A program made the position numbers and the translations under genes. From Galbula dea (taxonomy: Eukaryota > Chordata > Aves > Piciformes > Galbulidae), in assembly GCA_013399015.1 (NCBI GenBank), contig VWZX01009068.1, positions 1,482,816 to 1,546,815 of the forward strand: a stretch of DNA of 64,000 nucleotides, read 5' to 3'. Below are positions 11,371 to 24,400 of this stretch, one piece after another. The notes below the pieces were generated by a model, which saw nothing but the letters and a program-made list of their open reading frames with translations, had not been told where the DNA came from and made no database searches. Every line of letters begins with the position of its first letter. Position 1 is the stretch's first letter.

Positions 11371-14300
11371 CTGGACCAGAAAAGTCATTCAGTTAACTAC
11401 CAGCAAACCAGATCCCCTCCTCTTCGCTCCCCCAAGAGATAAGGGATCTAGAGACCTGGAGGTGGGTACTGGCAGAAGGAAGGAGATTCAGTTGGGGCTC
11501 TAAGACCCCTGTGCACTCCAAATTTGCAGTTAGAGTATCACTGATTTCATCCAACTTCAGCAATGCAAAATACACCCATAGGGTCTAGAAACCAGCACAT
11601 ACAGAGCCAGACACTTCAGAGGATGCAGCCTGGTGGGACCCAGCAGGGAAGAGATGGCAGCACCCCACCAGCAGCAGCTCCAAAGCCAGCCAGTGGGTTA
11701 ACAGTGTCCCCTCCTGGAATAGGGTACATGTGTGATGGGATCCACCAGCACCTGAATGGCTGCAGTGTTTCCTAGGACTAAGGAGAACCCTGTCCCTTTG
11801 TGAGACACCTGCATTCCAGAACACTGGGGGTGTTGGGTGGGGGAAGGTGCCACGAAGGTGTGGTGTGAGGGCTTCTTGGAGAAGAAGCCACCTCAGTCAC
11901 AGCTGGAGGGGTGCTACCCACTCCTTCAGCTGCAGTCAGCCATGCAGGGGACACATGGCCAGGAGAGGGACAAGTCTGCCCTTCATGAGCTCTTGAAGCA
12001 TCCCCAGCTCCTGCTGAAGACAAAGATAGGAGCAAAGGATGGGGAAACTGGGGAGGAAAAGACCTACTTTGTGGGTCCATTGAGCAGAAGAAAACAGCAT
12101 CCATACCTCACTGCATGGAAGGGTGGGAAGCATTGCAGAAGTAAGGCAGGGAGGGATCTCCACTTTGTCTTGGAGGGTGGCTGAGTCCCACCTGGATGCT
12201 GCAGTTGTTTTCCTCTGATGGTCTGCAATATAAGACAGCAGAAGATACTCAGATTTAGTCTTCTGTCCCACAACTGGACAGGAACACCAAAGCAGATTCA
12301 CAAAGCAGTCTCTTTAAAAAAGGTCAAGCATTAACCATGTTTGGATGCAACTCATCCAAGGCTAATTTCACCTAATATTAGATGTCCACAAAGCAGGCAG
12401 CTCTCTCTGAGCTGATCCTTCCTGTCTTCCTGACTCGTTTAGCCCCATTCATGTGTCCAGTGTAGATATGTACTTGGGGATTAAATAAACTCAGAAAGCC
12501 TGGGTTTGGTGAGCTGAAGCTCATCCAAGAGTTCAACTTCTGTACATGAACCTGGCTATCGGTTCAGAAACAAGATTCTTTGTAATGCAGCTACTAGTAA
12601 ATGCTGGTAATGATGCACAAGTCAGAAATATGACATCTCAGCTCCAGGATACTCCACAGATCATGGATCTGTGTTCACAGACACCATTGGAATGAGCTGA
12701 ATTTCTAGAGTTTCTTCTCTTTGCAAACTATTAGGCATCAGTGTATATCTGGAGCCCAAGGATGCTAATGCTCTGGCAAAGGTTGTATGCTGCTAACAGC
12801 TCAGCACTGGAGTCAGGCAGAGGGATAAACCCTTTGTCCCCACTGTATTTTATGTAAATTAATGTTAGAATATATGATGAAACAAGGAAAGAAATTACTT
12901 CCAGAAATGTGAAATTCTCATGTTCTCCTGTGCTTATATTAAAGGGATTACACTCCATTTCCTTCTTAATACAGCTAATGCTCTATGGGAAACCCTGAGG
13001 CCAGGGATTAAAGCACTTATTCAATTAATTAGGAACAAACTTCTGCCTTAAAGTCAAACACACAAATATCAGTAAGCCCTTGAGAGCGTCCTCCTTCCAG
13101 GGCAGGGAACATGGATTCTTTTTCTGATGTAAATGAAACCAAGTCTGCACTCAAGAATGGTCAGAAATAATATAAATTAAGAAGATTGACTTTCGAAATA
13201 CTGGAATTCTGTAAAGCAGCACAATAAAAGAAGGACAGTCCCATCAACTGAGAATCTGAACCCCCACCAGTTAAAGGGGAACAGAATCAGGTCCTACAAG
13301 ACTAATATAAATGAGATACAGTTTTTGGATGTAACTTTGGTAACTAGCTCCAAGCTGCAGGCACAATAGTGTTTGGATATATTTGAAGTTAGGGGTAAAA
13401 TCCTGGCCCTGCTAAACTCAAAACCCAAAATGCTTATTCAGTAGGATCCAAATTTCACCTAAGGTGTCTGATTCATTACTGAGATAGGAGAAAATTTCCA
13501 AAACCTGTCTCCAAATCCTAATCTTCCTTGATGATGGAAGATGCTTCTGTCTTCTCACAGGCGCAGCTCGCATGAAATTAAAGGGCATCTTGCCAGGATA
13601 GTTCATGCAGGATCAGCCAACAATTGCTGTTCAGCTTCCCATTTCTTCTTCCCAACTACCAAATGATGGGGCTGACAACTGCCAACATCACTCCAATTAG
13701 AAGTGGGAACTAAACTCCCAGCTCTCATCTTCCTCTACCTCTGAGAGTGCTTATCTGCCTCCTTGTTGCTAATTCAGATATGAAGATAAAATAAAACCAG
13801 CCACAAGCATTTTCTTAAAAAAGTTTTTTTATAATATTTTTATACATTTATTTCTAAACTTCCTTCACAAATGCCTGTGGGCTGCAGTGCCATCACCTCT
13901 CTTGTGATACCAACTCACTGTAATGGTCCCACATTTCTCTTGAGCCTCCTGGCACAAGAAAACCCAGCAGAAGGATGCTCCTCCATGGCAGATCCCTTGC
14001 CTGGCATCCCACACATTGCTCAGTGCAGGCTGAACGCAAGAAGCACCAGAAGGAGTACATCCAACTAGAGTGAATGGAAATCCTGTGTTGGCTTCACATG
14101 AGCTGGAGTTGCCCCTTCTCCACAGAATTAACCAGCGTGTGATCATTCAAACTCGGCTGGGCTACACAAAGCAGCTCCAGACACTTCAGTGTTACTTGTC
14201 AATCTCATTCATGGGGTTGCTTTGTCAGCATATTTTTGACCAGACAGCTTTTCCTCACTACCTTACCTCAAGTAAATACTTTCTATATGTTTTTTTCTAA

Positions 14301-17300
14301 AGCTTCCCTGCCCTAGGAGCACCTCATTGAAGAGGCCTCATAGTACCCTCCATGGCTGTTGTCTGTGCAGCAGTCTGCTCATCTCTAAGACAGAAGTTAG
14401 TACTGAAGACCAAGGCTGTAAATACCTTCAGGAGGAAACTGTTCTTAAATAATTGTTTTATTTTCACAATACTCCAGGGAGGCAACAGCTGAGACTCAGA
14501 GGATCAGGAGCCTAAACAACGTACCTGCATGGAAGTGCCTCTGTTTCTCAAGGCAATGATCACCCCAAATGTCCAGGGAGGTTTTCAGAGGGTGCTGGTG
14601 CTTTTGATCTCTCCACATCACACTATGTGCATGGATACAAGGAAATCACAACAAGCAAACTGGGATCAGATTGCCAAAGGCAGACAATTCTGTGTTTCAG
14701 TAGCACCTTGTGAGAACTATGGGTCCAAATGCATGACAGGTGAGTTCAGGTCTTTTAAAATCAGGTGGGAAGATATAAATTAAAGTCAAAGACCTTAATT
14801 ATAATGTAAAACAATGTGATTTATGTACCTGATCTATGCAGCTCCTTTCTGACATCCTGCAGAACATTTCCCTGTGTTGAGAGGTATGTATGTACCTCTG
14901 GAAAGTCAATCTCATAGCCTCAGTAAGACTGCAGTACCATATAAGACATGACACAGAGATTAATTTCACCTCAATTTGGCTCTATCTTCCCATATTTGCT
15001 GTTTTTTTCCACCTGTGAAATGGCAACAGTGCTATCTAAGCCTGTATTGCTCTTGGGCAAGGTGCTGCTCTGGGTGCCAGCAGGGTTCAGGTGAACTATC
15101 TCAGCTATTAACAGTGCAATGGAAGAAAACATGGCCAAGGAGGACATACATCAACTGTCAGCTCAGCTCTTGACAAGTGCTCTTTGAGCTAGGAATAAGA
15201 TTCATTGCCCCCACGAGGCTGTTGAAAGAGGGAAGTGATCAGTAAGCAGGACCCCCATCATGTGAAAGAGGCAGGGCACAATCTGTGAATCTCCATTCAG
15301 GTTATCACCACGATGAGATAAAGTGCAGAGGGGAGACTCTTCTTCAAGGGACAAGTGTTGACAACCCATTCTGTCAGCATGAGGTCAGTCATCCATTTGG
15401 GCCTAAAAACATGAACTTTCAAGGCAGTGCAGCAGTCCAACATGGGAAAGTTTCCCAAGAGTTATTTATTTCATGCTTCTTCCTAGTTTTTTTTGATAAA
15501 TTGGTGGGGGAATTTATGGCAGCTTGTAATCAGAAATAAGCAGCCTCCTTCAATCTAAATCTGAGGCACCTGTAGCTTTCTTTCAGCCACCTAAATCACT
15601 TACAGGGCTGAGCCCTTAAAGCCAAACTCCCTGTTGCACATACAGTCTTCTCTGCAGAAGAAAAGGGCAGCTGGTGGACTCAGTGGTGGTGTCCCAAATC
15701 TTTGGGCACTTCTGCTGCAGCCTGCTAAAGAAATTAGCTGTTTACTCACAGTTGCCCCAAAAAAGCATCCATCAGCAGAGGGTGGCTGAAATCCCATTGC
15801 TGTCTATGTGATGTGTCCTGTGATACAAATCAGTGCAAGGCAAATACATATATGTATTGTTGGAGAACCTAAATCTGCTCACTAATGCCAGTTGTTTAAA
15901 TAGCCCTTTAACCACATCACTTTTCTCCTCGTTAGGTTAAGTCCCTAGAGGTGAAAAAGTCCTTCCAAAATGGTTTTCACTCACTCACTCACTCAGTCCA
16001 AAGTAAACATGCCTCTGGGACCATTATGTGTATCAGATGTCTGAGGCTTTGTTAAGAGCTTGCCTGTCAGGTAAATTCTGCTTCTTTTTCCTCTTGGAAG
16101 GAGAAGGTTAAAATTAGATATAGACATGAGTGTGGCAGAACAGCACCTTGCATTATGGAAAACCAGGAATACCAGATGAAATTCAGAGCAGTGCACTCAA
16201 GTGACCAAAGTCTCAGGGAGTCTCTTGATCTAACATAACCGTGGTTACAATATGACATTGATTTGCCTTATGCCTGGCACTTGCATTCACATTCATCACA
16301 GATCCTATGGTGGCCAAGAGCCTGGCATTTTCACCATCGCTCAGTGGAGCCACCATACAGAGCTGAGGGCCCAAAATAAGAAGCATAAGCCTTTGCTAGC
16401 AATAAATATTGGGTAAATGTGCATCTCTAGCACGTCATGGAAAATCTTCAAGCCATATGAACACGTCTGGAGGAGCTCCAGCCAGCTGGACTTTCCCTGA
16501 GTCTCACCTCACAATACAATCACATCTACCTCTTAAAGGCAAGTTTGGAAGGATAAGGACTGCTCCAAATCAGTTCATTTAGACCTCATGCACAACTGAG
16601 TACAGTGAAGAGAAGCCTCTCCATTGACTGCACCAAGGTTTGGATGGAGTATGCAACTGAGAGATTTTCCCACTGCAGGCATTAGCTGTTCAGCTGATTT
16701 AAACTTGTCAGAAAGAATAAAGCAACCACCTGCTTCCAGTGACAGGAAAGGTAAAGCGAGATCAAACACTAGCAGGAGGAGAGAATTTAAGCAATGCAAG
16801 AGGTGGTTGCATGTCATTTCAGAAGTCACCTTTTGTCTTTGATCTGTGCTTAGGAAGTGGGCATCTCTTGGATCAGATGGTCATTAGAGAAGTGTGCCAC
16901 TGGAGTCATTCCACCTTGAAGTCTCAAGTGTTTGTCTTCCCCAGGGATCCTCCTCATACTTCCGCCACCGTGTAAATCATCTGCCCTGAAATTTCCTTTA
17001 GAAAAGCCAATAAATATGTTAGGGAGCAGAGACCAGGACTCATGTCCTCCTTTAATACCAAGATAGTTCACTGCAATGAAGCTGAGACTGCTCTTTTATA
17101 ACTGTATTATACACACACAGGTAGATCCTCCAAAGATCAGAGGGGAGGAGTTATAAAAGCTGATATGGAAACAGGAAACACAGCCTAAACTCATGAGACA
17201 GATGAAGGACTTTGACTTGAAGGATTTTAAAGGCAAAGCACTCTGAGACAAAGCAAGCTACAGATCACACAGAAATTCTGTGGCAAAATTGTGGATAAAT

Positions 17301-20300
17301 CCCACTTCACTGAATCCTCACTTCTGCTCTTAACAGCTACTTGGAGTGCTGCCCGGTTTTTGCTAAGAAAGAGTTTGTTTTAGCAGCACACTTTGAGGAA
17401 ATAAAATACTGTGCAGTTTGAATGTGGCAAATGCATGCAGCTACCTCCTGAACACAGAGATTTACAGCAGGCATGCAGAGGGATATTTGCCAGCCCAGGG
17501 CATGCAATAAAATAAACCTTTTGCATTTAGTTTGTTGATGCCTTCGGTGAGTTTTAACAAGAAGCAAACTCACAAGGAAGCGAGAAGCTGGTCTCAGGTT
17601 ACCCCAGAAATTGGTTAAGGCTGCAGAGAGGATTACAGTCCCAGAGCCATCCTAAGTACTGAGATGTCATTACGGCAAAATCAAAGGTAACCATGGGGCT
17701 TGGCAGGGAACTGTCAACAGCTAGGGGAAAGAGCCAGCCCGGGAAGAGCTCTGCGTCAGGATGAAATTCAGTCACCTTTATTTTCATTGCAGGTGAGGGG
17801 TCAAGCAGAAAAGCTATCCCCAGCGGCCTTTATTTACAGTTTTCAAGGGAGTGGCTGATGAAGCATTTAGAGGAAGAAGGATGAACCTGCTCCTTCCTCA
17901 CTCAGGGAGTCTAGCCTGATGACAGACAGAGGATGCTGTAATGGCACAAGAGCTGGGAAGATGTTTTTTATGAATGAAATGGCAGTGGTCCTAATGAAGT
18001 CATTAACAAAACTCCCAGTGACTTGAGCAGGGCCAGGGCTTCATCTGTAATATTTGCAGAAAGAACAAGGAAAAGATCTTTCCATTAGGGCATTTGTTTT
18101 CTGCAGTATACGAGCTTGCTCCCAGCAGTGATAACAACAGCACTGCTCCATAAGCAGGTTTCAAGGCATTTCTTCAAGCTTCTTCACATTTCTTCTCTCC
18201 TTCCTACCTAGTCAACCAACCTGAATTTCTAGAAGACCACAGTATGTTCATTTTTCTCTCCCAGACATGCTGAATTTTGTTATAAAACTGCAATAGTTTT
18301 GTATTTCCCTGGATCTCCTATCAGTGAATAGATACAGATGGTATAAATGGCTTTGTGTTTTCAAGCCACAGTAGCTACATCCATGCTGGAAAAAAACCCA
18401 GGGATTTTGTTTGGGCACGAGTTCATATCCACACAGCTCAGCCAGAACTGGTCCCATGGAAACTGCCCACTGAGAGGTTTACAACTTGAGAAGTCATGCC
18501 TGAGCCTGGGAGAGCACTGTTAACCCCAAATAGTGCTTGGCCCATGCTAATAATTTAACAACATGGACCACTGCAGGTCACTGGCTGGGCCCACAACCTG
18601 GTCCTGTTTAATGCAGCAGTGGAAATACAGCCAGTGTGTGTGTACTGGGCATCCATTGCTATCAAGTAAATGGTAAATGACTTGCAAGGGAGTTTTAAGA
18701 CCTTGCAGCTTCAAGCTCACCAGCCTGAGGAGGCAGAGGATGACAGCAACCGGCAAGGACACTGCAAGATACAGCTCCAGCGCCATGGACTACAGGCTAC
18801 AGCAATGCAAGGAGCCAAGTGGCCTCCTGCTGTTCTCAGAAATCTCCACTCATGGCAAGAAACATAAAATAAAAGGCAAAATTTCTCCTTTTCCACTCAG
18901 ATATGGGAAATCTTTCTTTTCCTCCCTCCTCTTTAAAGACCTAAACCCTACCAGTAGCCAGTTTTGCAAGGGTTAACCAGCATGAAATGAATGTGGAGAG
19001 ACAGTTCAGGATGGTAATCACTTATTATTTTCAGGTAATATGCTTTATCTCTGACTAATCTCCTCATCTGTAGAAACACTCACTGCAGACAAGAGTCACC
19101 AAGGTTATCTCTGATGATGGGGCTCTACGGACTACTGGCTGCAAAGGACCGAGGAGGGGCCAAGGAGAGGACTTCAATTATGGCCTGAACCATGCTCTGG
19201 TAGCTGAAATGCCACTGTTTAATCTACTAGAAATCATCTATTTTAGCAGATAAAGGGATTACTTGGGTTTTCTTTTCTCCAAGAACAGCGTGTTATTCCA
19301 ACTACTAATGGAACGTTCAGTATTTAATTAAAGAAAAAGCACAGGGAGAAGCAACACAGGCATCAACATCACTTCTGGGGAAATTCAAATTGATTGTCAC
19401 CCTTTGATGCTGCTCAATCACCTCTATCTCACTCACCCTTCCTACAACCCAGATTAAATCATCTGGTTCTCTCTTTCCTGCACATTGGACTTTTAATTTT
19501 GTTTTAAGGATCCCATCCAAAACTTTGGGACTATGCAATGTGAGTTCACTGCTCTGCAGAAACCTCCTGACTTGTAAAGAGCCAGATGACCTGTCAAGAG
19601 GAGAATGTGGAAAACTGAGTTGGACTTTGCCTCTTCTTCTGCATGCTTGGTGCTGGTTGCTGTCTGGCAGGGCTTTGTCTGGTGGCCCATTAGACTGATC
19701 TAGTGTCATAGGTCCAGTGTTTAGAAACTCAAAGTGGCTTCATTGCTCAAGGATGAACTTGAAGCTGCTGAACACAAAAATCTTGTTTGCCCTTTTTCTC
19801 TCTCAGTTCCTTTGTCTTGGCCATCTCCATTTTCAAACAGGTTTGCCCTTTATTTCTTTGTCCCACAGACTAATGACCAAAAAGGACCCTTACAAGCCAT
19901 TCTCAAGTGCTCCACTGTGTTCAGCAAATACAGGATCATTTTCTTATGTCATCCACCCCTTCATTCCACAGACTTCAGACCCAAGGAGTCTGTGAGGGAA
20001 GATTAAGAAGTAGCAGCCTACAGAGGTAGATGTAAATTCAGTAGATAGGGGTCCACACCTCTGATGAGAAAATTGTGAAACAAACAAACAAAAATAATCA
20101 AAATTAAAACCAATACTTTCATTTCTCCTGCCACCAGGATTTTAATCCTCTTCCCTTTCCTAGAACAAGGAACAGACTACCTTGAAAGTGGTTGGCCAGC
20201 CAGCCAGCAGCCAGTTTCCTTACACAGGTGACTGTCCCTTTTGCACACTCTACTGCTGACTCCCATTTCTGACATGATCTCACAATCTGTAACTCTTCAT

Positions 20301-20690
20301 TGCAAAGACCATCTGTCTTTTTTCAGTTTGCCTTCCTGACCTTCCATTTCTCTGCATACAGAGCAAGGACATGGACCTACTAAGCAGCCTGATTTGTGCT
20401 TCTGTGACTTGTCTGTGTCTTTCTATGACTGTTTCAGACGATCTGCACCCACACATGCCAGCTACATTCTCCTTCAGATCTCTGTGGAAGGATCAGGGGC
20501 TGTCCTGTGTGGTGACATCTCTCAGATAAGTGGGGCTGTCCATCTTGTCCACCCAGGTGCTACCAACCTGAGTAGTTCTCATCCTTTCTCCCTTTCCTTC
20601 TGGTCTTTGTCTGGCTCACACCAGTGTTTGATCTGCATCATTCATCATGGGACATAACAGCCTGACTTGGCACATCTGACGAACTGGCAC
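11371..20690. other. Intergenic region, no gene recognised
   Basis: Many open frames of 60-120 codons occur on both strands, but none has recognisable domains or in-phase splice neighbours. A possible 5' UTR exon of the minus-strand gene would lie in the first part. At 14450-14535 a stretch 'ttattttcacaatactccagggaggcaacagctgagactcagagg' weakly resembles the front of a MIR SINE. Short runs such as (TCAC)n near 15979-15997 are minor. The rest shows nothing distinctive. Confidence 0.5.
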
Positions 20691-20817
20691 CACCACTGCA
20701 GATGTGGTCTTCCTCAGGCTTTTGATCTCGTTGTCTGACTTTGCCCAAAGTCTCTGGTGAGTGTAACTCCAGCCTTCACTTTCTACAGCAGCTCCAGAAG
20801 TTACTGCAAATTATCAA

Positions 20818-21480
20818 GTCACTCTGTCTGCCACCAGTCATTGTGCTGAACCAGTTGTTCAGCTTGCTCTTGACCAGGACTGCTGACCTCACCTCTTCAT
20901 AATGCTTTTCAGCAGCTTCTTATACATATCATATAGCCCTAGGACACTCCACACACCTATTGCAACACACTAGGTCAAATGACTTTCTGAAATTGTGCAA
21001 CTGAACTTCTTGATATCTCTGAACTTGCCAGTGACCAGCCTCTTGCACTAGTTTTGCTATACTGTCCCTCTTGCTTTGTGGAAACTGAAGCTACCTTCTA
21101 AGTCTTCCAGCAAGGAACACAGTGAGGAATTTGCTTAGGTATCAGGAAACACACAGAATTTGGAAGGTCACCACTGTGGGAATTCACTTACTAGGATCCA
21201 CTTTTACTTGTTTAGTGATCTTTTCTTTCCTGATAACATATAATTGCCTGGCTGCGTCAATGACCCATGCTACAGCTCCATCAATCCATTCTCAGCCCCT
21301 CAGATTTCTTCAGCCTCCTGACTCTTCTCTGCCGCCTCTGCTAGCAAGATACCTCTCATCATCCTGCTCCTGAAGGGTTTATAATCTCCCAAACACCAAG
21401 AATCTCTTAATCTCTTGATCAGTCATCTGTAAAAACTCTGGTAATATGCCACCCATCTCTTCAGCCTGTCCTTTTCTGAA
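20818..21480 (-). mobile_element. Decayed non-LTR retrotransposon (LINE) reverse-transcriptase relic
   Basis: Read on the minus strand with frameshifts and stops tolerated, pieces appear in the order expected for a LINE ORF2: RWVAYYQSFY near 21450; a conserved-core-like KSFDLV near 20970-20990 (compare the common KAFD-V of LINE reverse transcriptases); and EEVRSAVLVKSKLNNWFS followed by TGGRQSD near 20820-20900 (compare the usual SAV..-G-L-DWF...GVRQG). The catalytic Y-A-D-D region is not found, so it is broken and probably internally deleted. This is not simply the young avian CR1 type. The clade cannot be assigned by eye, and chance resemblance is possible because the match is pieced together across frames. 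Confidence 0.4.
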
Positions 21481-24400
21481 AGCTGGTAGCTCTCCTCAAC
21501 ATTAATGTTGTGGAGGATATGTTTGTTTTTCTTCTTTAGTGTCCATTATGAATGACCATCTTGATTTGGACTTTCACAAGAATATTTTAATGCTGCCTTG
21601 CTTTTTAAATCACTTCTTGACTGCCCATGCTATCTGACTTCTGGCCAGCTCTGGGTATGCCTGCTCAGAGTATGTCTTCCCACCTATGCATTCTCTTTAG
21701 CATTGGCCATGTGGAGAATGTCTTCTAACACACAGGCTGGGTGGCTGCCCGCTTTCTTTCTCACCAAGCCATGTTAAATAAATGTTGTTGAGACAGGTGA
21801 TGAGATCATGACTGCAGAAGACCACTGCTCCAGGGAATACCTGGTGCTTGCTCTTTCTCTGCTTGCTAATTTTGGTCTTCCTAAATGCCAATCAGAGCTT
21901 TTCAGCTCTGCTGCCTGTTTAGTTTGCACTTCCACCTTTGTGCACCTTTGTGCATATATAGAGCCTCATGAAAGCCTGCAGGCACTTGCCATATTTGCTC
22001 CTGGTTAGTATAGTCTTTGCTGGTCTTTGGCATGTGCCAATCAGTCATGAACATCGGTCACTGGGTACATGAATGGTTCACTCCCAAGGTATGCCTGAGG
22101 CATGCCTTGACTGGTAGTAAAATTGCCTGAAATTCTTCAAAGAAATTAAGGAAATTCTTCTTCATTAAATGTCATAGGATCCCATATGTCTGTAAGCACT
22201 ACAGAACCTGTTCCACAGCCCTGAACAGAAGGGCTGACTTCTGAAAGGTGGCAAACCTTAAGTTAACCTGGGTTTTCTTTTAATTACTATGATTCTTGCT
22301 GCTGCCTCTTCTGTTTTGTATTGCTGCCTTAAAAAAGGGGTTCCTATATGGCATTGCTACTTTGTCTGTCCACTTGATTTTCAAAAGACATAGAGTATTA
22401 TGCTGGTACATCTTTAACTTGCTCTTTGGCACTGAGATTTTACCCAAAATGATCTCAGATTCCTGTTTCTACTGGCCAAATCTTCCATTAGCAGCAATCC
22501 TTTCACTGGACCACTTCCCCTCATCAAACACTGACCTGGTTAAGATACCAGATAGCATCTACATGGCCAAGAAGACTGAACAGACTTCAAAACATTTCTT
22601 GTCAGCAGCTTCCATGGCAGACACAGCCCTGTGCATCTCAGCACATGTTGCTCTCCATCTTTTGGGCGCTTCTCCTGAGTGGGTTTTTGGCTTAGGTGAT
22701 AGCATGGTGCTCAGACCTTCTTTTAAGAGCCACAATTCCAAGAAAAAACAATTCTTATTTAGGCATCACAGCAGTACCTAGATGACCAAAATCACATGTT
22801 TGGCTGGAGAGTAAAACCTGGACAGAAATATCACTGACCCTTTCTGTACTGGGCAAAATCAAACACAACGCAAAGACAGCAAAATAACTGTGAAAAACTG
22901 AGTCTGGAGCTGGAGTATAGTGCAGTATTTGAGGCAGGACAGCTGGTGGGAAAATGGGAACATGGGAGATCCCTCAGGACAGCTTTCATACATGCAGGAG
23001 GATCTAGGCTAAAGTTTCTCTTAGTAGCTGTCTTCTTTCAAGAATGTATTAGAAAAAATGTCCCTTTTAAAACTGGTGGAGAATCCACAGTAAGTCCTAG
23101 GAAGTTGTTACAATAATTATGCACAACTGTAATTTTGATACCTTGTACTTAACTCAGTTGCACACAAGGGTGTTTAGAACTGTCTGAAGTTCTCTAGGTT
23201 ATCTGAGATGTCTGCAGTACCTGACATATTTGTAACAGCACCAGTGGGAGATCACTGGAGACTGCAAAGCACCTCAGACAGTCCCAGATACCCACACATG
23301 AGCAGCTATATTGAGCTTCAGTTCAGTTTCTGTTCTGGCCACTCACTCCCATTCCAACTTTCTCCTTTATCTTAATGCCTCTGCTTTAGCACAGATATTT
23401 TCAAACTGCAAACAAGTCATATTCCCTTTCTGTAGGTCATTAGAATTCCTTGAGAAGCTTCAAGGCATAGCTGCACATTGGGTATCTTCTCAGGAACATA
23501 GTTCCTACTAGTTTTATTTGATGTTCCAAATAAGCTCTTGTATTTGACTGGATCCCTGTTACTTGCCCTGCTACTCACAATTTCCCAGGTGCTATGATAA
23601 TTCGATACAGTACAAATCTGAAATTATTATCATTCCTTATTCCTATGCCCAAGATCACAACAAGGAACAGCTGCTTATTCACAACAACTTTAAAAAACAC
23701 ATTACTTTCTGAGATATATTCCATAATCTCATTGATCTCAGGTTTTTTTTCCTAAATGTGTCCTTTTGCTTTTCCATATTGAAACACAGCCTGCCCATTT
23801 GCTCCCAGTTCCCACCCACAGATTGAGGTAGCTCTGTGTCAATGAACTGTTCTCTTAAATTAACACTCCATAGCCCCAGTATGTTTCTGGTTCCAAGAGT
23901 TCTGAAATTCCTGGCTGTGAACTACCAGGACTGGCTGATCAGAAAATATTTAATTTCTGTGGTTGCTTTTTAACATAATCCCTAGTTATTAATGGAGCCC
24001 CAAATGCTCTTTCATCAGCACCTGATATTAATGCACTATCTGATTTTCTCCCCCAACAAACATGAAAAAGAAATATTAATTTAATACTCCCCCGTTCCCT
24101 TGTGGTGGTGGTGATGGAAGCTATTGCCTTTATCTACTAATAGTTTTGATTATTTTTACTTTAGCTGACCATAAATTTATGTTTTCCAATTCCATTACTC
24201 ATTCCAGGGCAGAGGTGTCCTATTCAAATGAACCAAGACTAAAAGATATTAGCCTTTGCCTTACACTGTAGGAGTGATCACTATAGGGCAAGCAGTCCAG
24301 AGCACCAAGCTCCATTTCAGATATCCCATTACACATCCAAAGCACATAAAAGGCAGAAAATATGTTCCTTTATTTCAGCTGAGGTCAGCTTCTACCTTTA

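Noticed and set aside
22296..22781. 161-codon plus-strand frame as a gene
   Set aside because: No domain and no splice partners; it lies opposite a possible LINE fragment.
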